Shown piece by piece: positions 40,119-50,071 of a DNA stretch of 64,000 nt; position 1 is the first letter of the stretch; every line of letters begins with the position of its first letter. The notes under the pieces are model-generated. The model did no database searches. It was not told where the DNA came from and worked only from the letters and a program-made list of their open reading frames with translations. A program made the translations under genes and the position numbers. Origin of the DNA: Amorphophallus konjac (lineage: Eukaryota; Streptophyta; Magnoliopsida; Alismatales; Araceae); assembly GCA_022559845.1 (NCBI GenBank), contig CM040123.1, positions 321,823,933 to 321,887,932 of the forward strand. Reading direction: 5' to 3'.

Positions 40119-40916
40119 TCACAACCCTCGGGATATGGGATACCGGAATCTAGAAGCGAAGACGCTGTGATACACCCCGGCTCTGATCAGCAGAGGGGCA
40201 TATTCCTTCAGAACAAACTCGGTAAACTCCACTGATCCCACTCGGAATAAGTGCGCGTCAGTGATTTTGGTATCCCCGAACCAACCAGCGGCCAGATGGT
40301 ACTTGAACTGAACGGTCGAAGAATTCAACACGAAGGGCTCTTCGCGATATCCCCACTTCAATGGTGCCAAGAACATGCCATAGCCGGGCTTCTCCCTATG
40401 AACTCGGCCGCTAGCATTATCCCACCGGGCAGGTGTGAATTCCGGGGCCCGGGCCAGCATCTTCTTCTCTGGTTCCAGCTCCGATATGCCGAGGACTGCA
40501 TCCCAGTCGCGCTTTTCCCCAGGAAGATAGATGGCCTTGCTGCGATACACTGATTCCTTCAGACTATCTCGCTCAGTAAGGATGGCAGCTTCAACTACGC
40601 GAGCTATCCGGTAGTCTCGCATGCCGCCTACTGTGAAAGTCCGGATGAACGGCATCAAATGCCGGTCCTTCGGATGGTCTGGCCGATAGCCACCATCCCG
40701 CCTGAAGCATGTCTCGGTCGCCGTGGAGTATACCCGGGCCGTCGACACTGTGTCAGTCTTAGAGTCAGACGACTCATCGACTGAAGCAATCCTGTCGTAT
40801 CTGAAATCCAGGCTGTGCACATTCAGCCAATTTACTGTGGCCCGAGATATGTCTGGCTGGGCCGATGAGCTAGCACCAACAGCTCCGGAAGATGCAGCAT
40901 CAGAGCTGGAAGCCAT
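40119..40916 (-). CDS. Antisense PMD-like gene, N-terminal part
   Basis: 265 residues from the ATG at 40916. The start is supported by the low-complexity Ser/Ala N-terminus (MASSSDAASSGAVGASSSA) and by GC-rich motif-bearing promoter-like DNA just upstream. It contains acidic and aromatic patches (ESSDSKTD, FGDTKITDAHLFRVG) and ends VFASRFRYPISRGL at a TGA (40119-40121). The frame is open again after this single stop into the main PMD-like segment, and the residue order fits an uninterrupted ancestral protein of about 930-960 codons before splicing. The stop may be a point mutation or, less likely, a suppressed codon. Confidence 0.6.
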   Translation of the reverse strand: MASSSDAASSGAVGASSSAQPDISRATVNWLNVHSLDFRYDRIASVDESSDSKTDTVSTARVYSTATETCFRRDGGYRPDHPKDRHLMPFIRTFTVGGMRDYRIARVVEAAILTERDSLKESVYRSKAIYLPGEKRDWDAVLGISELEPEKKMLARAPEFTPARWDNASGRVHREKPGYGMFLAPLKWGYREEPFVLNSSTVQFKYHLAAGWFGDTKITDAHLFRVGSVEFTEFVLKEYAPLLIRAGVYHSVFASRFRYPISRGL

Positions 40917-41591
40917 TACAGTGCCTGCAGTCGGAGAAAAAGTGTGAACTAAAAGCCAGTCTTATAAAGATTGTAACATGAGACTCTATGAAAATTTTGG
41001 CAGCATCTCCCCTTATTCAGGGTCTGCCCAAGGAGAATAGGGAGTCACCAACCAAGAGGGGGTGATCCTGAAATAAAAAGGGATTAAATCCCAAAATAGC
41101 GTCCTACCCGGGCGAAATCCAACCAAACGAGAAGAAGAACGAGAGCGGCCGAGAGGAGAAGAAGCTCCCGCCGATGAAAGAAAAATGAGGAAAGAGAAAG
41201 AAGATGAAGAAATGAGAAGAAAACCCTCTCGGGGGGATTAAATAAGAGAAAGGGGGGAGGGGCTTCTCGGCGCGAAACAATGCGCGCCGAGAGCCCCCCA
41301 TGCCGAGAGCCCCAGGCGGCCAAAAGGCGCGCCGAGAGCCTGCCCATGCCGAGAGCCCCCCTGTGGCCAAAGGGCGCGCCGAGAACCCAGGCCGAGAGCC
41401 CCCTTCGGTCGAGGGCGCGCCGAGAGCCTTCCTTCGGGCGCGCCGAGAAAGGAAGATAAGTGTGCAAAATATTGTTGCATCAAGATGATCGGGTCTGAGA
41501 ACCGAATTGAAGACAAATTGAGGAAGATACCCTCGAATGACGAAAGACACCTGCAAGCCCCGTGCCGCTTATTCTGCGCTTACGCCGCCCG
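40917..41591 (-). promoter_or_regulatory. Upstream region of the antisense gene with GCGCCGAGAG repeats
   Basis: Between the antisense ATG and the element's polypurine tract. 41262-41455 carries eight GCCGAGA copies, most inside GGCGCGCCGAGAG, plus one inverted TCTCGGCGCG at 41263. The same motif fills parts of the LTRs. No coding region is supported. A minus-strand TATA box was not clear. Confidence 0.45.
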
Positions 41592-41592
41592 C

Positions 41593-41606
41593 AGGTGGGG
41601 GGCATT
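41593..41606 (+). promoter_or_regulatory. Polypurine tract of the Tat element
   Basis: AGGTGGGGGGCATT directly before the 3' LTR start TGTTGACG. Confidence 0.8.
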
Positions 41607-44600
41607 TGTTGACGCCTTGAAAATGAACAAGGGTGAAAGCACAGTTGAAAAGAAGGTCAGACCAACAGTGAAAGGCCAATGATGAAGTCCGCCAAACTTT
41701 TACCCGGCTGAAGCCTTTGTCGGCCAAACCGATACCCGGTGCCGATATTCTTCAGACGACAACACTGATAAAGCAGCAGTCACTCGACTGATGGGACCTC
41801 CCAGCACACTTTTACTAAGAGCTATGTTACTGTTACATCCAAGAGCCCACAGATGACATGTCAGCATAGGCCAGATGTCGGCTTATTGACAGATGTGATA
41901 AAAGACAAGGATGAAGCCGGTGCCGGCAGATGAAGATTGTAAAGGCTTTTGCAAAGTCAGAACACAAGAAGAATCGTCTCCACAGATTATACACCCGGCT
42001 GAAGCCTTTCCAGACTAAAGTTGATGTCCGAGCTTGTCACCATTCAAGTGACGATATCGATAAGATAATACCCGGTTTTGTCACCATTCAGATGGCAATA
42101 CTGATGAAACCCCTGTCTACGGACTGATGAAACCCCTATCTGCAGACTGATGAAAATCTATGAAATAGAAGCTATGTCACCACTAGATGGCCTTCCTCAG
42201 TTCTGGAAGATATACTGGAAGAACTAAGAGAGGTCGAAGTGCATATGAAGTTTAAAAGCCCTGAATGGGCCTGCCGAATGAGCTCTAGAGAATGGCGCCG
42301 AGAGATCCTCACCAAGGCCCAAAAGCCCATATGGGGGGGGCGCCGGGAAGCCATGCCCTTTGGCGCCGGGAGGCCTCCCCGATTGAAAGAGGCGCGCCGG
42401 GAAGCTGCCTTCTTCACGCCGTGATGAAGCCTGCCGAGAGGGGGAAAACGCTTATAAAAACCCCTCCCTTCGAACAAAAAAAAAAGAGGCAGAGGAGAGA
42501 CACACAAGAAAACACAGAATAGAAGAACAAAAAGAGAGAAGAGAAAAAGAAAAGGAGAGCTCCAGGAGGAGAGACTCGAAGAAGCGAAGGAATATCTGAG
42601 AAGAGACGAAGGAGCAGAAGCTCAAGGTGGGCAGCCGGGGAGGGAGAGGAGTCAATGCTCCGCCCTCCCCCCCCCCCCCCTTTCATCTTCTTTGTTTCTG
42701 TTTTCTTCTTTATGTAACCATGCGAGTCTTATCTCGATTCATCGGTGATAACCGGGATATCCCGGCCGCCATTCATCTCCCTTTCCTCCATTCCCTCTAT
42801 GTGGCTGGGGTGAGTCCCGGAATGTGTGATTGTATGAAATGCTCTAGCGGCCCGTTTGGGCGCTAGGCGATTGAAGTATTTGTCCGCTATCTCTCCGTCT
42901 GCTGCTATGCTTTTCCTCTATATGTTTTCATTTTAAGTCCAACTGAAGTGCGTCCGATTCCCCGGTGGGTCTTCGGGCTCAATTGTCTGCAGTAGAATAA
43001 ATGTCGTTCTAAATGAGCCGATGTCCCTCTCCGATTCATCATTGTTTGCATAAAGTTTCCCAGACTTGTCCTAGGGCCAGAGACAGACCATCTCTTGGCT
43101 TCTGGGACAGTCTGCTACCGATACTGGCAGTAACTCCGAGGGTTTACTTGAGATCCTCTTCTCACAGGAGTAAGTAAGCTGCTTCAATAAATTAATACCG
43201 ATGGTTTCTAATTCGGCTCCAGTCTGAACAATTACATCAGGGTCGCCCCTGGGGTCAGAGATGGCCATCTCTTGGCTCCCAGGCGACCAAAGGTGCCAGC
43301 AAATGAGCCCTTGAGGGTCAATGATAATATGACGATTCAGAACCCCATCCTGCAGTGATTCCTTCGATTCCCCTTTGAACCCAGCCCACCTTTGGCAAAT
43401 CAAACCCATGTCTGTGTAATCTCTCGCTTACACTCTAAATCCAGCTTCAATCCGAGCCAGAAATCTCATAAAATCCCCAAACAGAGCATCGTTTCAGCTC
43501 TGTGAATCATGAAACCCTGTAGCAATTCCATCCTCTCGGCATGCAAAATTCCCCGCTGAGAACTACGCTGCCGAGAGACCTCCTTCTTCAGCAAACCGAC
43601 AAAAGCCTCTCCAGGCCACTTCCACATGAACCCCCCAGCTCTCCGCTTCCCGGCACCACCTTCCCGACCTGGTAATGGGCGCGCCGGGAAGCCCTTGGCC
43701 GAGACCTTCCCCTTGCCTTTGGCCTCTCGGCGCCAGCCTCCCGGCGCGATGAGGAGCACGCCGAGAAGCCTCCACGCCGGGAGCCTCCCTCCTGCCTTCT
43801 TTTGCATTTGGACCTTCCTTCCCTGGCCAATTAAACCCATGCCGAGAGCACCCCCTCTAGCCAGTTTAAACCTGTGCCGAGAACCTCCCTTGGCCAACCT
43901 ATAATCCCACGCCGAGAGCCATCTTTTTACCAATGAAAACCATGCTGAGAGCCTCTCCTTCGTCCACTCCTTTGGCCTCTTCGTCCATTTATTCTGGGGC
44001 GTTCGTGAGTCGTCATATGCACCCTAGGGGATAATTTAACTGGGGATTGACCTCCCCTACATTCTGAGGTCCCTAACAGGATTCACATGCCACCCCGTGG
44101 GTCTGACGAACCCTGTCTCTACATGAGTTTCGTCAGTCTCCGAGAAGGGGAATAGTGACCAATGCCAGAGACATGGATAGTCTCTTCGAGCCTTAGTGCT
44201 CACTCATCTTCCGGCTTTCATCCCGGCACTCCGTGGATGTCAGCCTATACCATTCTCTGGCAAATGCTCGGTCCGGGGGAGGTGCTGCCAAAATTCTCTC
44301 ATGAAGATGAAAGTCGACATCAGGTTGTCCCTCGGGCCCTGCCTGATAATGGTGACAGGGTTTCCCTCGACCCTAGTCTTCCTAAATCCCTCTTCTATCC
44401 TGATGCTCCTGTAAAGCCCAAATCTAATTCAGCTCAGATTTGATGAACTGATCCACTTTGACTTCACAGAACCTATCTGGCTTGTCCTGCATCGCCAAGA
44501 AACCCAAAGCAGAGCCTCCGGAACCCCTTTCGGGTCCTCACGGCGCTAGAACACCAACACTCTCTCGGCGCCATGGCTCCCGGCGCGGCCCTGGGCGCGC

Positions 44601-45488
44601 CGGGAACCCTCACGCCGAGAAAACCCCCCCTGGCCCTCTTGTCAGCGCGCTGAGAGCTCCTCCTCCTCTTCAGCTGTGCCGAGATCCTCTTCCTCCTCCC
44701 TTCAACCAGGCCGAGAATACTCCTGGCCATCTCCCCTTCGCGCCGAGAAGCCCTCCAGTTGGCATGTCGGGAACCCCGGCCATTTTGCCTTCGCGCCGGG
44801 AACCTACGTACACTTGAACTGCATTGATGAGTAACCCCTTTAGCTCGGGAGGACTCTGCCATTGCATGAGTTCCTCCGGCTTCTATAGGGAATATCAAAC
44901 ATTGCCCCATGGCATATACATATACATATGGGTAGGGAGGTCTGGCCTCTCTCTTTTTCTCGGCTTTCATTCCGGCACTCCGTGGGTGATAGCCTATTTC
45001 TCCCTGGGCATAATCCAGATTAAGGAGAAATGCTGTCGAAATATCGATCGATGCTTTAAACCCCATCATGGTCACGGCTCAGTCTACCTGTGACTGAGAT
45101 CCTCCTTCCCCCCTAAGCCCGGTCTTTGAATCGCTGACCTAACGATATCATATGTTTCTATGGTTGATGTTGTTATCTTGCCCGCCTTCCTGGCTTCGGT
45201 ATGAAGTTCCATTTGCGCACATGAATATATGTTTGCCTCTCGAGGCCTCCTACCTTTAGCGTTTAATCAAGGGTTGTCCTCCTTAGGGGGGTTGTAATTA
45301 ACGTCATAGCCTTTATGGTATGGCGGACTTCCGGTCCCGACTCGGACTTCACAATCGACTGATCAAGTCAGATCGAGCGCACAATGAAATCGTCACTTCG
45401 GTGACAGGCACGCCAATAAATCAATGAACCAAGAAAATAAAATAAAACATAAGTATTAAAATAATAAAGAGAAAAAATGTGTCAAACA
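41607..45488 (+). repeat. 3' LTR of the Tat element
   Basis: 3882 bp, nearly identical to 20143-24019. Visible differences are single substitutions and a longer C run near 42668-42680. It ends GTGTCAAACA. Confidence 0.92.
42453..42459 (+). promoter_or_regulatory. TATA box of the Tat 3' LTR
   Basis: TATAAAA, equivalent to 20990-20996. It could transcribe outward into the chromovirus pol in antisense. Confidence 0.55.
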
Positions 45489-45493
45489 GTAGC
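45489..45493. repeat. Right target-site duplication of the Tat element (GTAGC)
   Basis: GTAGC directly after GTGTCAAACA, matching 20138-20142. Confidence 0.92.
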
Positions 45494-46389
45494 TGCAACC
45501 GATAAGCAACTTCCCCAACGCGCTCAACGATGGGAAAGGGACCAATGTAGTGGGGACTCAGCTTCCCACGCCTACCGAAGCGCATCATGCCCTTCATGGG
45601 AGACACTCTCAAGAAGACTCGATCTCCCACAGCAAAGCTGAGAGGTCGCCTCCTCCGATCGGCATAGCTCTTCTGTCGGCTCTGAGCTGCCAACATCTTC
45701 TACCGAACGAGATGCACCACCTCAACGCACTGCTGCACCAAATCCGGTCCGGTCAAGGCACGTTCGCCCACCTCGAACCAATCAAGCGGAGTCCGACAAG
45801 GTCGCCCATACAACGCCTCATAGGGAGCCATACCGATGCTCGAATGATAGCTGTTGTTGTAGGCAAACTCCACTAATGGCAAATGGTGGGTCCAACTCCC
45901 CTGCCATTCCAAGCAACACGCTCGCAACATGTCCTCTAAAGTCTGAATGGTCCGCTCAGACTGACCGTCCGACTGAGGATGATAGGCCGAGCTGAATGCC
46001 AACTCAGTGCCTAGAGCCCTCTGGAAACTCCTCCAGAATCCTGAAGTGAAACGGGGATCACGATCCGATACAATGGAGATAGGGACTCCATGCAATGGGA
46101 CTATCCGCTCCACGTACAGACGAGCCAAACACTGCACGCTCCAACTGACCTTGACTGGCAGCAACCGCGCCGTCTTCGTCAGTCTATCCACTAGCAACCA
46201 GATACTATCCTCCCCGCTAGACGTCCTCGGCAATCCGACCACAAAATCGGTGGTCACGTGGTCCCACTTCCACGCGGGAATGTCCAAGGGCTGAAGTGTG
46301 CCTCCTGGTCGCTAGTGCTCAGCCTTCACCTGCTGATAGGTCAAACACCTGGCCACAAACTCTACAACATCTCTCTTTATACCAGGCCA
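45494..46389 (-). pseudogene. pol: Chromovirus integrase, core and GPY/F module
   Basis: One frame with three stops on the minus strand (46390-46392 just upstream, 46312-46314, 45700-45702), all TAG. Catalytic D, D and E are seen in TTDFVVGLP, VSDRDPRFTS and DGQSERTIQTLED. ERIVPLHGVP, AYNNSYHSSIGMAPYEALYGR and the GPY/F region (GKLSPHYIGPFPIVERVGEVA) follow the usual order. One zinc-binding Cys of the N-terminal HHCC region reads Tyr (LTYQQ). The gene is interrupted by the Tat element right after the GPY/F module and resumes at 20137. Confidence 0.85.
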
Positions 46390-48024
46390 CTAAAACTGCC
46401 TCTTCAGGTTCTGGTACATCTTAGCTGATCCGGGGTGCACGGCATACCAACTCCCATGAGCCTCACGCAATATGTTATGCCGCACCTGCCCCTCGGCTGG
46501 CACATACAACCTACCTCTGAACCTCACAGCTCCATCCTCGCCAAACTCCACCTCGGCCATCGACAAAATACGAGGTAGCTCGGGGTCCGCTCGCTGGGCC
46601 TCAGTCACCTGTCGACGCACCGCGGGCGTGACAGTCAGACTCGCAAGGACAGCTGAACCCTGGTCCTGCGGGACCTTGAGTCTAAAAGTCATGGCCGGAA
46701 CCTGCTCCCAAAGCTTCCACTTCCTCAACAACATCTGACTGACTGTTACCCTCCTGCTCAGAGCATCAGCCACGACATTCATCCTGTCAGGCTGATAAGA
46801 CAGAGTAACGTCATAATCCTTCATGTACTCCATCCATCTCCTCTGCCTGAGGTTAAGGTCCTTCTGCGTGAACACATACCTCAAACTCTGATGGTCAGTG
46901 AAAAGCTCAAACCTCTCTCCGTACAAATAATGCCTCCAGATCTTCAGAGCGAAGATCACCGCTGCCAACTCAAGATCGTGAGTAGGGTAGTTCGCCTCAT
47001 GTGGCTTCAACTGCCGCGACGCATATGCCACAACTCTCCCATGCTGCATCAACACAGCACCGAGGCCTACCCCGAAAGCATCTGTACACACCACGAAACC
47101 ACCCGAGCCAGATGGCAACACCAAAACCGGAGCAGTGGTAAGCAATCTCTTCAGCTCCATGAAGCTCCGCTCACACTCCTCCGTCCAGACGAACGGCACC
47201 TCTTTACTCGTAAGCCTGGTCATCGGGGCCGCAATACGAGAGAAATCCTGAATAAACCTCCGATAATAGCCTGCAAGCCCCAAGAAACTCCGAATCTCCG
47301 TGATAGAACTCGGCCTTGGCCACTGCACCACCGCCTTGACCTTGGCCGGGTCCACGGAAACACCATCACCAGAAATGACATGCCCCAGAAAGTGCACCTC
47401 TCGGAGCCAGAACTCGCACTTGCTGTACTTGGCATACAACTGGTGATCGCGCAGGGTCTGCAACACCGCTCTCAAATGCTGCACATGCTCCTCAGTAGAC
47501 CGCGAATACACAAGGATATCATCCACAAACACGACCACAAACTGGTCCAAGTACGGATGAAACACCATATGCATCAAATCCATAAATGCCGCGGGGGCAT
47601 TGGTGAGCCCGAACGGCATCACCAAGAACTCATAATGCCCATACCTCGACCGAAACACCGTCTTCTCCACGTCCGACTCTCGGATCCGCAGCTGGTAATA
47701 ACCCGATCTCAAATCGATCCTCAAAAACACCTGGGCCGACTGAAGCTGATCGAACAAGTCATCAATCCGCGGCAACGGATACTTGTTCTTAACAGTCACC
47801 TGGTTCAACTGACGGTAGTCGATGCACAGCCTCAAACTACCATCCTTCTTCTTCACAAACAACACCGGCGCACCCCACGGGGAATAACTAGGACGAATAT
47901 ACCCCTTGGCCAACAACTCTTGCAATTGCGCCTTCAGCTCTCGCAACTCGGCAGGCGCCATCCGATAAGGGGCCTTCGACATAGGCGCCGTGCCCAGCAC
48001 CACCTCAATCACAAAATCAATCTC
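46390..48024 (-). pseudogene. pol: Chromovirus reverse transcriptase and RNase H
   Basis: The minus-strand frame is open for about 540 codons. RT motifs in order are [62 protein letters not shown] and the catalytic FVDDILVYS. Thumb and connection follow ([23 protein letters not shown]). RNase H has [32 protein letters not shown] and LFTDHQSL with the acidic residues present. The start of integrase ([15 protein letters not shown]) precedes the TAG at 46390-46392. It is fused in frame to Gag-protease through a TGA at 48025-48027. Confidence 0.9.
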
Positions 48025-49917
48025 TCACTGCGGTGGCAACCCTGGTAGCTCCTCGGGAAAAACATCAGGGAACTCGCACACGACAGGAACATCCTCTACC
48101 TCAGGACCCTGCCGCTCGACCAAAACCACGGATGCGAGAAAGCCCTGACAACCTGCATCAAGCAAATGACGCGCACAGATAGCCGAAATAAGCAAGTGGG
48201 AAGAGGAAGACCGAATACCTTGGAAATAGAAGGTGGGTCCACGAAGCTGTCGGAAGTAGACCTTCTTCGAGCCGCAATCCACCAAGGCATGATGAGCCTC
48301 GAGCCAATCCATGCCCAAAATCACATCAAAGTCCTGAAGCGGTAACGCATAGAGTCTAGCCGGAAAACTCCGCCCTTCCACCCACACAGGTACCTTCTCA
48401 AAGCAGTACGGGGTGATCATGAAGTCACCGGTACGCAACTCTACCGCCAAGTCACAGGACACCTCGGTCACTGGGTCCTCCACGCTCTGAGCAAAATCTT
48501 CCGAGATGAACGAATAGGAAGCACCTGAATCAAACAAAACACGAGCCGCACAACCCAAAATCGAAAGAGTACCTTCCACCAATTGCGATACCTCAGCCTC
48601 CGCCCTGGTCATGTGAGTCACTCTACCTCGGGATCTCTGCCTCCCCACAGTAGCTGACCGCGACAACTGAGGAAACTGTCCCTGCTGATGGTACTGCTGC
48701 GGCTGTGCTGACGACTGCTGGGGCTGAAACTGCTGCTGCTGCTGAAATTCGTGCGGCTGGCGTGGTCTCTGCAGACAGTCACGTGCCATGTGCCCTGGCT
48801 GGTCACACCTGAAGCAAATCACGGGCGTCGAACACAGTCTGCCTGGATGAGAACCACCGCACTTGGGACAACCGCCCCGAGCACCTGACACCGAACCCTG
48901 ACGCTGCAAAGCCACGGACTGCTGATCACTGGCCGACGACTCCTGCTGTGACTGCCCCTTCTTACCCCGACGTCTCCCGTCGAGGCCCACCTCCTTGAGT
49001 AACTTCTTGAGCCTCGAGCCAAAGGACGAAGACTCTGGCACAGGAGCCACAGACTGCGTCGCCACTGAACCACCTGCCGAGAGCTGGACGGTACTCTGCT
49101 GCTGCACTGCTGACGGCTGGCCAAAACCTGCCTGCACCTGACTAGCACTGCCCTGCCCTCGAACCTTCTGCAAATCTCTCTCCAGTGCCGATGCTGCCTT
49201 GCACGCCGCATCCAAAGTGGTCAATCCTGACGCAAGAAGATGATGCCTCAACTCCAGCCTCAAACCACCCACAAACTGATCGGTCTTGACCTCCTCATCT
49301 GCCACGATATGAGGAGCATAACGGCCCAACTCGATAAACCTGGCACGGTACTGCATCACCGTCATGTCACCCTGAGTCAACTCCATAAACTCACGCAACC
49401 TCTGCGACCTGACAAAAGATGGGCAGAAGGCACGCTCGAAAGCCGTGACGAACTCCTGCCAAGTAATCTGTCGAAGAGGACGAGATAGGAACGCTGAACC
49501 CCACTCTGACGTCCACCAAGTACGGGCCGATCCCTGAAGACGATGAGTATCCAGCGCCACCTGCTCCTCCTCGGAACACTCCATCACACTGAAAATTCGC
49601 TGAACATCATCCAGCCACTCTCTGGCCACCTCAGGATCTGGCTGCCCACTGAAAGAAGGAGGTTGAAACAGCAAGAACTCCTTCAGCACGCGACCATGAC
49701 CACCACGAGCCTGATCCTCACTAGCTTCGCCGCCCTACTGCTGATGATCTCCCTGCTGCCGCTGAAACACATACTCAAACATGCCTCGGAAGAAATCGTC
49801 CATCCCTGGAGCTCTCGCATCTCCAGATACACCCTCGGAAACTGAAGCCATGCTCTGCTCCTCTGGACCACCACTGGACTCTCCCTGCTGGGCACGAGTC
49901 CTCCTCCGTGGCGCCAT
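48025..49917 (-). pseudogene. gag: Chromovirus Gag and aspartic protease
   Basis: Start ATG at 49917 (MAPRRRTRAQQ), about 155 bases after the primer site on the minus strand. The N-terminal 60 codons end at an in-frame TAG (49735-49737) and the rest is open to TGA at 48025. Features in order are the Gag core (FSGQPDPEVAREWLDDVQRIF ... RLQGSARTWW), a Gln-rich linker, two adjoining zinc motifs (CPKCGGSHPGRLC and CFRCDQPGHMARDC), and the protease with VLFDSGASYSFIS and ILGMDWL. Gag forms the particle and binds RNA; the protease matures it. Confidence 0.88.
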
Positions 49918-50057
49918 AACACACCTGGCATCAAAGAAAAGCAACCAGAAATCAATAAAACACACGACCCTAAGCCAGTCGCCGACTGTACAGGACATTC
50001 ATGGACCTTCTGGACCACTGTAATTCGTTCCAAGTTCCGATATACCTCCACAACCTC

Positions 50058-50069
50058 GCTCTGATACCA
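50058..50069 (-). other. Primer binding site of the chromovirus
   Basis: TGGTATCAGAGC on the minus strand, two bases after the 5' LTR end. Initiator Met tRNA type. Confidence 0.92.
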
Positions 50070-50071
50070 GC

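Larger units (their letters stand above)
20143..45488 (+). mobile_element. Giant Ty3/gypsy element of the Tat lineage, nested in the chromovirus pol
   Basis: 25.3 kb with LTRs of 3877 and 3882 bp (TGTTGACGCC to GTGTCAAACA) and GTAGC duplications. In order: LTR, primer site, gag-protease ORF, pol with RT, RNase H, a second archaeal-type RNase H and integrase, a 42-bp minisatellite, a 122-bp repeat array, an antisense PMD-like gene, polypurine tract, LTR. Large size, dual RNase H, no chromodomain and extra genes between pol and the 3' LTR are traits of Tat elements (Ogre, Retand, Grande). Gag-pol is in one frame with two stops, so this copy is nearly but not fully intact. Confidence 0.92.

Noticed and set aside
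46891..48048. 385-codon plus-strand ORF
   Set aside because: Shadow of the chromovirus RT on the opposite strand, which has all RT motifs.
50058..50069. Possible tRNA gene from the Met-tRNA-like sequence
   Set aside because: Only the 12-base primer site is present; no cloverleaf can be formed.
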